DNA from: Allium sativum
Lineage: Eukaryota; Streptophyta; Magnoliopsida; Asparagales; Amaryllidaceae
DNA: 64,000 bases
Direction of reading: 5' to 3'
Assembly: GCA_030737875.1 (NCBI GenBank)
Contig: CM060924.1
Location: 149,042,197-149,106,196, forward strand
Part shown: positions 47,857 to 58,928 of the stretch, piece after piece
Layout of the letters: every line of letters begins with the position of its first letter
Position numbering within the stretch: position 1 is the first letter of the stretch
Made by a program: the position numbers and the translations under genes
The notes under the pieces: model-generated
What the model saw: the letters and a program-made list of their open reading frames with translations, nothing else
Database searches by the model: none
Told to the model about the DNA's origin: nothing

Positions 47857-48651
47857 GTAAGCAGTAGATTAGAGTTATCGACACATATAAATAAATATTT
47901 CATCTATCACAGTTATTTCCATAACTGGGTATATCTACCACTATAGTTGAAAAATATTCCATTCTTGCATTACTACTTCTTGAATTCCATTCTTAAATTC
48001 CAAATACACTTGCTTTTATTTGGAAAATAGATCTCAGGCCTTATTCGCTTCATTGATTTGAATCAATCCTGCTCAAGTACATGCATCTGTCCAGATTCAC
48101 CCTTTTAACTCATCAGTCACTTAAATCCATTAAGTATTATCAAAAATCTTCATTCACTTTCTTAATCATCTCCACTTCGGAACTCACAGATATGATTCGA
48201 TTTCACAAATCAACTAGTTTACTTTCCCTAAGTTCATACTCAAGTCCAGCCTTAATTTCAGGAAATTCAAATCTTAACCCAGTTTCTGGTATCAATATGA
48301 TTGGGTGTTTTTCCTAATTCAACTCAACCATATTTAATATATCTCAAGGCTGACCCTGATTAATTTACTCCTTTTATCCTGCCGGACTGGTACAACTTCC
48401 CACACAGTCTCAATTTGATCCAGGGATCCAGTATTACAACCAGTTGTAGTGGAAATTCCACTAGCTCAACCTCTTTGTCCTCGGTTACTTATCTTAATCA
48501 TATGAATATAGCAGGTTGTCACTCCAGACTTGATTTAGTATATCCAACTTATGTATACCATCCAAGTTGATTTATTTTAAATTCATTTTAAATTTTATAT
48601 AAAAATACGCTCTCTCACACTAACCTGAAGCCTAGGTTATCATTAACCTAA

Positions 48652-48663
48652 GCTCTGATACCA
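48652..48663 (-). promoter_or_regulatory. Element B primer-binding site (tRNA-iMet type)
   Basis: TGGTATCAGAGC on the minus strand, two bases from the 5' LTR start at 48666. Confidence 0.95.
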
Positions 48664-49107
48664 ACTGTAACGACCCAACTTTCAAACACATCGGAAGTCG
48701 TGCCATTAACAAGAAAAGGAATAGATAGAAGATAAAATCACTGAACATCAGAATCTCACAGCGGAATTTTCACAAAAATAACACTTTCATATATTACACA
48801 TAAGTATATATTACATCAGAGCATCGTATAACTGGTGATACAAACCATTCATAGTACATCATTAATTAAAAATAACAGGGATGACCCAAACTTGCAGCCT
48901 TAATTTTACAATAGATAGGTTGACCAGCACACGGCAAAGTCTTCACTCCAGCTTCACAGGTATTATCCAATCCTGATTCACTTGTCTATTCATAACAAGC
49001 GTTATGAATACCCAAGAGTTTAAGGGAAAACACAGAAAAATAAACTCTGGGTCAGTTAGGGGACTGGTATGAGTAAATAGTTTAAAACAGAGTAAATAAA
49101 TAAAAAT

Positions 49108-49158
49108 ATCTCATAAGACCACGCCATGAATACGGAATGGGTTTTTACCTTATGAGAT
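49108..49158 (-). ncRNA. Conserved LTR stem-loop, element B 5' LTR
   Basis: Same 10-bp arms as at 31756-31806. The loop carries two C-to-T-type changes, while both stem arms are unchanged. Confidence 0.58.
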
Positions 49159-52100
49159 CAAAAACACTTTGTATACTTGAAATCGGATATTATCATGTAA
49201 GTCTTTCACAAATAATTTAGAATCTAGAAGAATGCTTGCATCTCACATTCTCCTATATAGTATACAAATACAAATCGCTCGGCGCTTATGGAAATTGGAT
49301 TTCCAACTATGACAAGGTATGGGACCACCTGCCGATAGTGTACCTCTAGAGACGAATACACTGGGTTCAACAAGAATGTCTTGCAACCCGGCCCATACAT
49401 GACCGACAACTCATTTCTCTTGAGTGTATCGAATATGTTGTCACCTTACGGCTTTTTGTCGCGCGACCACCGTAGTTCCCGGGAGATAAAGAAATGAAAG
49501 AAGAAAAAAATACGAATATTCTCTAGATGGTGACAATACACCCTAATGGGAGCGACCCACATAGCCATGCTGCCTGCCCGATTTTTGTCATTTCCTAGGT
49601 GTGAGGCTTTGAGGCTAGACTCGTCTTTCATCATCAGAGCTTGATTCTTTGAATGCCACATTGTCAAAACTTCCCGATCACTAATTGACTTCCCCAGAAA
49701 TAAATTATAGGAATAAAGCATAAAGAATCGAATTTCTCTGCCACCATATAAATACGTTTGGAGAGATCAACGTACGTGACCAGTTAAAATTACTGTGTCA
49801 GACATTCTTCCATACAAGTTGTCCTGGGTTTGGACAAACCGAAGGCGCTATTTAAAAATAGTCCTTGCACAACACCGTCTTCTATTTTCTCTTATAATCT
49901 CCTACGCGCAACGTATAATCAATTCAAAGTGGATCGTTAATCCGGCCTCTTTGAAATGATTAACGAATATTTTCATTTTAAATTATAAATCTAACAAGAT
50001 TATAATCTAATCTTGCATACACAGTTATACTCCAACCAACAATATATGATCAACTTGCTGATATCTAGGTATTGTGATCATCTATTAAAATAGTTAATTT
50101 CAGTACGTGCGTCGCACAATGTTCTTCTTCCCATTTTGTTTGTCATTTTGAAATAAATACTTTCCTTCTTCTTTAGAAAATATATTTCTCATGATCATCA
50201 TTTATCTAATTATTCATAAATGGGTTAAATTTATGATCTATAATCTATTTGACAACTTTTACACTTTGTCTCGTTTTCGTCAAATTTTACTTCAATCTCT
50301 CATACTCGATTCACTTATTTTCCTTTCTATAATGATAAAGTTACTCTTTTTATTTTTATCAGTCTAACCCGATTAAAAACATTTATTCACAGTTCTGGTT
50401 TTTTTTTTAAAGTACAAAACTGTTTTAACGATCAGTTCCTTATATCAGATATTTCTGGTATCAGATAAAAGCTGACAACTCCTACCGTATGTGTTGCATA
50501 CGGCTTTCTACCGTGTTTGAAATTTTAAACAACTCAAAAGAAAATAAATTCAAATTTCAAAAATAAATTTATAACTTAATAATTTTACAGGTTCTGTGCT
50601 GACGTCTTACTTTGGCCAAAACAATATGTGATCTTTCATCATTGATCGATTTTCTTTTTGTTGACTTCCATTTGAATATTTGGTTTAGAAAAATCATTTC
50701 TAATTATTCTTTAAATTAAATTAACTTAAGTTTAATTTAAAATTCTAGTTTCAGTATTTATATTTTAGTTTTCAAAACTGTATTTCTAATCCTGATCACT
50801 CTCTTCTTCTCCTTCTCTTGTAAATTTAAATAAAAATGCTATTTCCCTTAAATATTCATTTTCTCATTTTAAATTACCTAAACATGATTCAAATACAGTT
50901 CTTATTTTACACCATGCAGAACGGTATTTATCTAGAGCAGGAAATTCAGATTTATAGTTTAAACTGGAAAATCTTAGCGTTTATAACTATTTCCATTTTT
51001 GCTTTCATTAGACTTCAAATATTTATTACTAGAAATAAATTCTTATTTTTAATTATAAACTAAATTTAATTACACTTCTGTATTTCACATCCCCAACGCC
51101 TGATGAACTGCATTTGATTCCTGATTCACTTCCTGATTCACCTCCTTCCTTCTCGAATTGACAATTTGAAAACATAATTGTTGTTTTTATTTCCTTCATC
51201 TTCATTTATAAATTAAATTATAACTTATTGAAAACTTGGATTTTGAAAATTTAAACTAAAGTTTGAAATCTGAATAAACCAAAGTACTAACTTTTAAAGT
51301 ACCACTTTAAATTTTCTAGGAATCCTTGGCCCGATTGGCTAATTTTCTCATGTCTTGGTCTAACATCCCAAATGCCAAAGTACCCTATTCAAAAATTGTG
51401 TGAACTTGGTCTAATTCCTGGGATTTTTGCAAAGTTCCAAACTAAAATGCCAAGCTACCAAACTCCAAAGTGCCAAGTCCCTGGAACATTTCTTGCAAAA
51501 ACCCTGTGTTCTTCATCTTCTTCGTCCAGCACAGACTTGTGCACGTGCACAGTGTTTCCCGCCGTCGTCACCCACCATCGACCGTCCACTCACATCTCCC
51601 TTCCGACGTTGATCACAACACGATGGCCCACGTCCCTTCATCACGTCCCTAACTCGAAAACCATGTGCCATCATCTTCCAGTCATTATATACGAGCCAGA
51701 GCAGTTTCCTGGTTGTCACAATACCCCTTCGCTCCGTCGCCTCCAGCCATGGGACCACCTGCACCCGCCACCGACCTCTTCTCCGATCCTATACGCGCCT
51801 CTTCCCTCATCCCTGGCCCACTCGATCAACTGGGGCCACCATACGATGCCACCCAAGCCCGTGAACCCAATAACAGCCAAAATCCCTACTTTTCTCAATT
51901 CCTCTTAATCTATTCATTAGAAAAAAAATTAGCATTTTTCCTTACATCCTTGATCTCATATGATGCTCCACCCTAAACCCCTTGGCCTCCCATGACCTAA
52001 ATGGTCGGAATTTGGGTTTTTCCCCAGTTCTGATCATCTCCGAAATTCTAAACATCTAGGCTATTAAAAATCATGAAATTTCTTTTAGAAATCATCATCT

Positions 52101-53373
52101 ACTATCAGTATTTCATTCATGTATTCAGTTTAGCTTAATACTGGGTTTGAAATTTTGATCAAACAGAGAGCTTGACATGAACAGACTGTATTCTTTGCTT
52201 TTGCATACAGGGTGTGTATTGAAGGGTACTGGTGCTTCTAACTACTTTTTAAGGTTACTGAAATGGTTTCGACATTCATGATTACATCTTACTCCTACCC
52301 TTAACCTGGATTAACAGATCCATGGGATGGTATATAGTTTAAAACAGGAAGACACAGGATACATGAATTACCAAGTATCAACAGTTTCTCAGATCATATG
52401 TACTAAAGTTTGAGTAGCAAACAATCAAAAGTTTGATCAGACCAATATATAACAAAGCACTCCACTGGCATAAGTTCAACACAAGCAGTAACCATTTTCA
52501 GTTCAAAATAAGATAAAAACGGTAAAGAATTTTCATTAAATATTTACTCACTTGTAAAAGCTCCAAAATTCTTGTTGTTCTTAGCTCAAGTCCTTGAACT
52601 ATTGTGTGTTGGTGTGAGTCAGTTGTGTGTATGTATGTAGGTCTTTATATAGTGGTACGAATAGATAAAATATTGGGTGCAATTAATGCTGATTTGAAAT
52701 AGCACAACATGCCTTTTACTTGACAATTGAAAACACCAAATAAATAACCATTTCCTCTCACAAAACCTCTCATTCTTACATCAGTTTTCACATGGCCTTT
52801 CAGCCTAGATGCTACCCTCCATAACCCCTAAACATTGTACCAAACTCTCCTCATTTTCTTTGAAAAGAATCGCACATTAAATGTGCTATGTGCCATCCCC
52901 TTCTACCAATGCTCTTCCTTAGTTTTTAAGCAAAATAATGTGATCATTTTGTACCAAAATGTTCTGTTTTTTATTGAGCTTTCAAACCACATGTTTCATA
53001 TGTCAAGGCTTGATTTTTCAACAGTTTTATTTAATATGCAACTTCCCTTGCAAGGTATGATCAAATTCTGAATATATGGTACCATACACATATGAAAACA
53101 CTTAGCAATACCTATGATTTTGTGCTCAACTAGTGTAGGTATGATTATGGTACCCATACATGATGTGGTAAGATTTTTATGTATGTATGCTTTTGACAAA
53201 TTAGCCAAAGTCTTGAAAAATGCAACATGAGTTGAAAGCGATTTTGACAATTCATAATCACTTGTTCCAATGCATATGCAAGGGAGATTTTATCTTATCA
53301 ATTGTGTTTGTGAATATATGAAATGAAACATGATTTTTGAAAGGGATTTGACCATACATGATTTTGATTTTCA

Positions 53374-53424
<51 letters not shown>

Positions 53425-53820
53425 AAAATCTTATCTATGCTTTACATGAATTTGAAAGGATTTGACAATGCAATATTTCAAATCAAAGTGAATATGTCTT
53501 TGAAAACAAAGAGGAATTGCCTAGATCATGTTTAGGAAATATGTTTTTAAAACAAGAATTTGCTTAAAACAATGATTTAAAGTCTATTGAAAAATATAAC
53601 AAGTGTTTGGTAAAGTCTTGACCTTTTTTTTAAATGCTATGTATATGTGTCATTTAACAAAAATGTATAAATATAAATCTAAACTATTAAAAATATCATA
53701 TACAAAAGAGCCAAGTTTTAGTTTAGACATGATTTAAATACTTGGTTTAAAGTTGTGTTTGCACATATATACTCATGATCAAACAAATGTATAAGTTAAG
53801 ATCGATGCGAAATCCGGGTT

Positions 53821-53825
53821 ATTAC
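53821..53825 (+). repeat. Target-site duplication of solo LTR D (left)
   Basis: ATTAC, repeated at 58101-58105. Confidence 0.9.
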
Positions 53826-54046
53826 TGTAACATGTTAAAACGAGAATCAAGGCAGAATTTCATTTCTAAATACTGAATCAAGTAAAACGGGCTATGCCAT
53901 TGCGTTCGTCTCGGAAAAATACGCGAAATATAGTCTGAGTTTTCGAGAATCGGAGTCCGTATGACCAAGTTATGCTCCGACGAAGTTTTCAGAAAATTCA
54001 AGTTCAAAAACGAGTTCTAATTTCGAAAATTAGGGGTGGAAGGCTA

Positions 54047-54065
54047 GGCGGGAAAAATTCCCGCC
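54047..54065. promoter_or_regulatory. Palindromic E2F-like site in D
   Basis: GGCGGGAA and TTCCCGCC around AAA; one base longer in the centre than the C copy. Confidence 0.42.
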
Positions 54066-54290
54066 AGGCTCCCCAAGTCGACAGCCCTGTCGACTTGGGA
54101 GTCGACATGGCTTGACCTAAGTCGACAGCCCTGTCGACTTGGGGGTCGACTTATGGTTGCCGGGCAGTTTTGCCTGGTGCACCTATTTGTTGTCTTGGCT
54201 AGGTTTTTGGGCCTGGTTTGAAATCTGATGGTTCAGGTTGGTCCTAGGGTTAATCTAATGGTCCTAACTAATCCTAATCTCTATAAATAA

Positions 54291-54301
54291 GCCCCTAACC
54301 C
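54291..54301 (+). promoter_or_regulatory. TATA box in D
   Basis: CTATAAATAAG, 465 bases into the LTR, in the same context as in C. Confidence 0.7.
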
Positions 54302-55199
54302 TCTCCTTAATCCTCATTATTCATTCATGCAACTAAACTATGGCAAAATTGCTCCTCTCATGGCCTCCACTCAAAATCCTAGCCTCCACTTCATTTCTAT
54401 GAGAGGTTTCATGATCATGTGAGTATTAGAGAGTCCCTATGTTAGTATGAGAGCTTCTCAAGTTGATTTCAAGGCTAAAGCTTTGACCTTTGTTCATCAA
54501 GATGGGGTTTTTTATTGATTTGGAGCTTTCATCTTTGGGTTTTTGAATGATGGCATGCATAGGCTTTGTCTCAATCTTTAATTTAATCGATTTGTGCCTT
54601 CATAGCAATGTAAGCCATTTCCCTACTCTTAGATATTAACTATGAAGTTAAATGTTCATGTTGCAAGTTTGGGTTTGATCATTGAGTATGATACATGCTA
54701 TCATGTCATGCAAGTTTATGAAGTCATTATCTTGATCTTGTGGGCTAAAAGCTACAACCTTTATGTTGAAATGTTGCATTATGCAACATGAGAACCCTCA
54801 TAACCTTTATGTCAACTTGCATATGAAGTCATAACCCTTATATGATGATATATGCGAGTTACTAGTCATCATTCCATGTCTTTTGTCACCATGATTTGCT
54901 TATGTGCCAAGTTTGGGTTTATGTATGTTTTTGAGGCTTAAGAATGTAACATGCAAGTTAATGAACACATTTGTGCCTCATTTGCCACCATGATTAACTT
55001 GTGGCTTAATATCCATTTTTGTCATGTCTTTGCCAAGTCTCTTCTTTTAATCCATTACGTTGTTGTGAACGTATATGTGAGTTTAAAAGCGTTGGGTTAT
55101 GTTATGAGTAATTTCTAATGACTTGAAAATACAACTTGAAAACATGACTTGAAATATAACATGGAAGTTGACATGTGAGTGTGTTTGAAAATATGGAAT

Positions 55200-55315
55200 T
55201 GGGAATTTACCTATTAAGTTAGGTCTACCCATACTATGGAATTGGGAATTTACCTATTAAGTTAGGTCTACCCATACTATGGAATTGGGAATTTACCTAT
55301 TAAGTTAGGTCTACC
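55200..55315 (+). repeat. Three tandem units of about 45 bp with ACCTA/TAGGT hairpins in D
   Basis: Each unit reads gggaatttacctattaagttaggtctaccc with the spacer atactatggaatt. C has two such units (33892-33950); E has none that I can see. Confidence 0.85.
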
Positions 55316-55380
55316 CATATTCTTAAAAACTTGAATATGAACAAGACACAAGACTAAACATGAAAGTGACCAACTCGAGG

Positions 55381-55556
55381 TTGGGTTGAGTTTGCAACGT
55401 AAAACTACCCGGAACCGACCGGCCTAACTAGTAGTTGCAAACAATAGGACCCAATGTGAGAAGTTGGTCATATTGTGCTTGAACCCGAGGTTAGACCAAG
55501 TTGTGGTGTAAAGCTACCCGGAACCGACCGGCTTAACTAGTAACCACAACAAAGTC
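55381..55556 (+). ncRNA. Tandem doublet of long stem-loops in D
   Basis: Stem 1: TTGGGT (55381-55386) and GTTTGCAAC (55390-55398) pair with GTTGCAAAC (55434-55442) and ACCCAA (55449-55454). Compared with C, two base pairs are swapped on both sides. Stem 2: GTTGTGGT (55500-55507) with ACCACAAC (55543-55550), plus an outer TTAGAC/GTCTAA. Confidence 0.6.
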
Positions 55557-55599
55557 TAATGTGAGAGGTTGAGGTGCATTAAGTAATTAATGCCACATG

Positions 55600-56260
55600 A
55601 TAGGGTTAAGTTAATTTGATTAATGACCCTTAACCAAATATGACATGGACAATGGGTTAAGTAAATTAATTAGGCCAATGATACCTAACAAAACATGACA
55701 AGGTTGGGTAGGTTAAGTAACTTGATTTGCCTAATGACACTTAACCATTTTTATATGACTAGTGGACGGGGTTAAGTTAACCAACACTTAATCAATCCAA
55801 CACGATAAATTGGTAGGGTTAAGTAAGTTTTCTTAATGACACTTAACCGAAAAATACAGTTAATGGATGGGGTTAAGATTAGACTCAACTAGTCTAAACA
55901 TGGAAATCGGATGGGGTTAAGTTAGCCTAGACTTAATTAATCCCACTTGGCAGTTTAATGGGGTTAAGTTAAACACTTAACTAATCTAACATGATGATTT
56001 GATGTGGTTAAGTGACCTATACTTAACCAATCTAACTCGTTAATTTATTGAGGTTAAGTTAACCTATACTTAACCAATCTAACGTGAAAACATGATAAGG
56101 CTAAGTCACGAATCGCTTAAATACGCTTGACCGATTTGACTCAGTAATTTGATAGGGTCAAGTTAATATATACTTAGCCAATTTTGACATGATTTGTAGA
56201 TGGGTTAAGTCATGAACTTAAGTGACACTTAATCCATTATGTAAACCCTAGTTCTGAGGA
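55600..56260. repeat. ggttaagt/acttaacc inverted-repeat array in D
   Basis: GGGTTAAGT and CACTTAACC alternate roughly ten times over about 650 bases with diverged spacers, so each pair can fold. C has a shorter version (34256-34400) and E a shorter one (60055-60190). Confidence 0.75.
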
Positions 56261-58100
56261 TTAGGTGGATAACCGTAGTTAACAAGGATAACGGGAATAA
56301 GGCTAAGTGGTAAACCTTAGTTGAAGAATAGCTAAGTAATAATTCTTAGTCAAGGAAATTTAGACCAGTTCATAGATAGATGAGTAACCTGACACGGTAG
56401 GTCATCGTTTAAGTATACGAGTAGGAGCAAGTATCTGATTTAGATAAAGGCTCCAGCGAACTGGGTAACGAAGCAGCGGCTTCGGGGAACGTGAGGATAT
56501 TCTTGGTATCCCTCTGTGAGCTGCCAGGTGATCATACTAGGCTCATGAGAGGTTAAGGTCTGCGTTAGAAGAACCAAGAGTATGCCTTGGTTGCTATACG
56601 AGCGACCTAAAGACGGGGATGGATAGGGGATAGTCGACGATACACGGTCGTACCCTAGATAGCATTTCGTCAGGCTACCTACCATCTTTGGTCAAGCGTG
56701 TACGTACGGAAAGACAGAGAACACCCAAAAGACCATAATTGCTATCTAAATATGGTTGCGGTAAGGCTAGGATTGTGAGTTGGCCAGTAGTGTGTTCTCA
56801 TACAGGATTTATCCTGTCTTGTCTTTCACTAGTTGAGGGAGTGGTCTCGTGGGACCATAGCCACGTATAGAAAAAAACAGACCTTAGCATCTGCATCGGC
56901 AGATAAATCGAAAGCTCCCGACCGAGTCCTGTATTTCCTGATCTGCCCTGTGACAGGACTCGGATAGCACGATGTGATACATGTGCATACAGTCATGGAA
57001 AAACGATTCACGATGAATGCGTGGGAAAAAAGGGCGCGGTTGACGGTTAGCGTAATTCCTAGTGGCCCTGGGTGGTTGAACCAAAACCGAGATACGAAAA
57101 CGTGCAATAGGTAAGCATAATCCCTAGTAGTCCTAGGTAGCATAAGTCCTAGTTGTACAAACGATGATTCATGTTGAAAGACCCTAGTTAGATATAGGGT
57201 GACAGTCTAAAACGATCTTAAGGATCATGGAACTATTTAAAGTAGTATAGAACCTCATGGGAAAGCCCGTATGGTCTACGGCAAGGGACTGAACATTTAC
57301 ATGGAATAAAACATACGAGTTGAGTAACCTATATATGCGATATATTAGGTTGACATGGACCATTACACGACTTTTGAGTAAGGGTCATTCATGGTTAACA
57401 CATGATACGGTGGGGATACTAGTACGGTAGGTGCAGAGCTAAAAGACAGGATAGATACCATGGGATGTTATACGTGATAGATATCTTGGGGATATTATAC
57501 TTGATAGGAACCTGACGATGGGATACCTTGTTTTATCTTGACATCGTAATTTATCATGACACCTTAGTTTATCTGAGTTCAGTAGTTCATCCTGTTATTT
57601 TGATTTAGCTTATCTATCTTGTCATCATGCTTATGTTCATCTCAGTTTCTCATGTCAGTTAACTTTACTAGTTTTTATGCTGATAGTAGATAGGGCTTGC
57701 TCAGTCTTTTTGACTGACCCGTTTTGTTTCGCCTCTTTTCTTCCGTTCCCCCCCCCCAGGTTATAGGGAGGAAATACTGTTGTTTAGTTCGGACTTCTTC
57801 TGCTTGAAGGTCATCATAGAAGGCTTGGACTTTTCTTGGCTATGGCTACTTTACTGTTTTTACTTAGGGAATAATTTATGAAAAAGTCTTTATGCTTCTT
57901 TACTATTGCAAGACAGGTTTTGATGTACTCTGATGTAAAAGGCTTTAGACCTTAATTATTAATGTTTATGAAAGTTCGATTTTACTTCCGCTATTTTATA
58001 TGTTCTGTCTTGTGATATTTCTGTGCATGTTTACCAATAATGCCCCTCTAAAGCTAGTGCATTCCTTTGCGAGTGACCCTAGTGGAGGCGGGGTGTTACA

Positions 58101-58105
58101 ATTAC
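58101..58105 (+). repeat. Target-site duplication of solo LTR D (right)
   Basis: ATTAC, identical to 53821-53825. Confidence 0.9.
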
Positions 58106-58106
58106 A

Positions 58107-58438
58107 CTAGGAAAGAAGGATTTGAAAGCATGTACTTTTCACATGGGAAATCGTTTTTGTTTCTAGATTTTCAGTTTCAAATCTTCCCTTGCTCTTATAA
58201 AGATTTTCTGAAATTTCTCTTTCTTTTAATTTTTCCAAAACATGTTTCTTTTTGTCAAAAGCTATTTGCTAAGATTTTACCAAATCTTGTACATTTAAAC
58301 CAAGTTTTCACCTACCCTAGATACTCATCATTACATAGATTTTCTAAGAACTTTACACGTAAAATCATTACATAGCCAAGATCAAAAGTACAAAGAACTT
58401 TCAGGTTTTATCAAGCCTTGGAAGGCAAGTAAGATTTT
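58107..58438 (+). repeat. LTR-like piece H, right part (starts with CTAGG duplication of B)
   Basis: CTAGG at 58107-58111 matches 31309-31313. The rest is AT-rich, non-coding, without repeats that I can see, and is cut by E at 58439. Confidence 0.5.
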
Positions 58439-58918
58439 TGTAACAACCCGTATTTTGAATAACATGTTATAACATAAATCAAGGCAGAATTAAATGTTAA
58501 AGTCTGAATCAAGGGAAACGGTCTGTGCCATTGCGTTCGTCTCGGAAAAATACGCGAAATAGAGTCTGAGTTTTCGGAAATCGGAGTCCGTATGACCCAG
58601 TTATGGCCCGTCAAAGTTTTCAAAAAATTTCAAGTTCAAAAACAGTTCAAATTTGAATTTAGAATTCAAATTCAGCCAAGCAGGATAGGCGGGAAAATTC
58701 CCTCCACCCCCAAGTCGACTGGGGAGTCGACTTGGGAGTCGACACACCCCAGGTGGTGTCGACTGCCCAGTCGACACCCCTGTCGACTTGGGTGGTCGGC
58801 CAGTTTGGCCTGGGTGTACCTGACTTGTTCCTCAAGACATGCTTTAGGGCTGGTGACGGATTTTAATGGCTCAGATCTGAATTAGGGTTAATCCTATGGC
58901 CTAAACTAACCTAAACTT

Positions 58919-58928
58919 CTATAAAAGG
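58919..58928 (+). promoter_or_regulatory. TATA box in E 5' LTR
   Basis: CTATAAAAGG, 480 bases into the LTR, at the same position as in C and D. Confidence 0.7.

Larger units (their letters stand above)
47820..48665 (-). other. Element B interior, non-coding
   Basis: 846 bases between the LTRs. No Gag or Pol similarity. Left end: polypurine tract and hairpin. Right end: primer-binding site. The leader next to the PBS has an AGGTTA/TAACCT hairpin instead of the A/F type. Confidence 0.85.
48666..53825 (-). repeat. Element B 5' LTR (lacking its last base, displaced by D to 58106)
   Basis: It starts TGTAACGACCCAACTTTC. Landmarks match the 3' LTR: CAGTT/GACTG hairpin (49053-49066, one base changed to a wobble), stem-loop (49108-49158), C-rich patch (about 51470-51910), donor-like GTGAGTAAATATTT (minus, near 52536-52554), TATA box (52643-52652) and (TA)n (about 53375-53421). 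The final five bases ATTAC (53821-53825) are D's target duplication; the terminal A of this LTR lies beyond D at 58106. Confidence 0.92.
53826..58100 (+). mobile_element. Element D: solo LTR (4275 bp) related to C and E
   Basis: It runs TGTAACATG...GGGTGTTACA with a perfect ATTAC duplication and no interior, so it is what remains after recombination between two LTRs. Shared landmarks with C: gcgttcgtctcgg block, E2F-like palindrome (54047-54065), GTCGAC hairpin pair (54072-54143), TATA box (54291-54301), donor-like GTAAGCC (54610), three 45-bp acctattaagttaggt repeats (55200-55315), stem-loop doublet (55381-55556), a long ggttaagt/acttaacc array (about 55600-56260), CAGTC/GACTG hairpin (57702-57716) and poly-C with AG (57749-57759). 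Region 56260-57600 is unlike C and without clear repeats. No gene. Confidence 0.92.
31314..58106 (-). mobile_element. Element B: non-autonomous giant-LTR retrotransposon, split by C and D
   Basis: Left LTR: 31314-32436 plus 43771-47819 (5172 bp once C and its duplicated target are removed). Interior: 47820-48665 (846 bp). Right LTR: 48666-53825 plus the single base 58106 (5161 bp once D is removed). A tRNA-iMet primer-binding site, a polypurine tract and a CTAGG target duplication that only appears when C and D are subtracted show that this was one minus-strand insertion of about 11.2 kb. It has no Gag or Pol. Like F, it is more than 90% LTR. The LTRs differ by scattered substitutions, so B is clearly older than C. 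Confidence 0.9.

Noticed and set aside
53826..58100. D as a non-autonomous element like F or B
   Set aside because: It has no internal primer-binding site, polypurine tract or second LTR; both ends are LTR ends with a target duplication, so it is a solo LTR.
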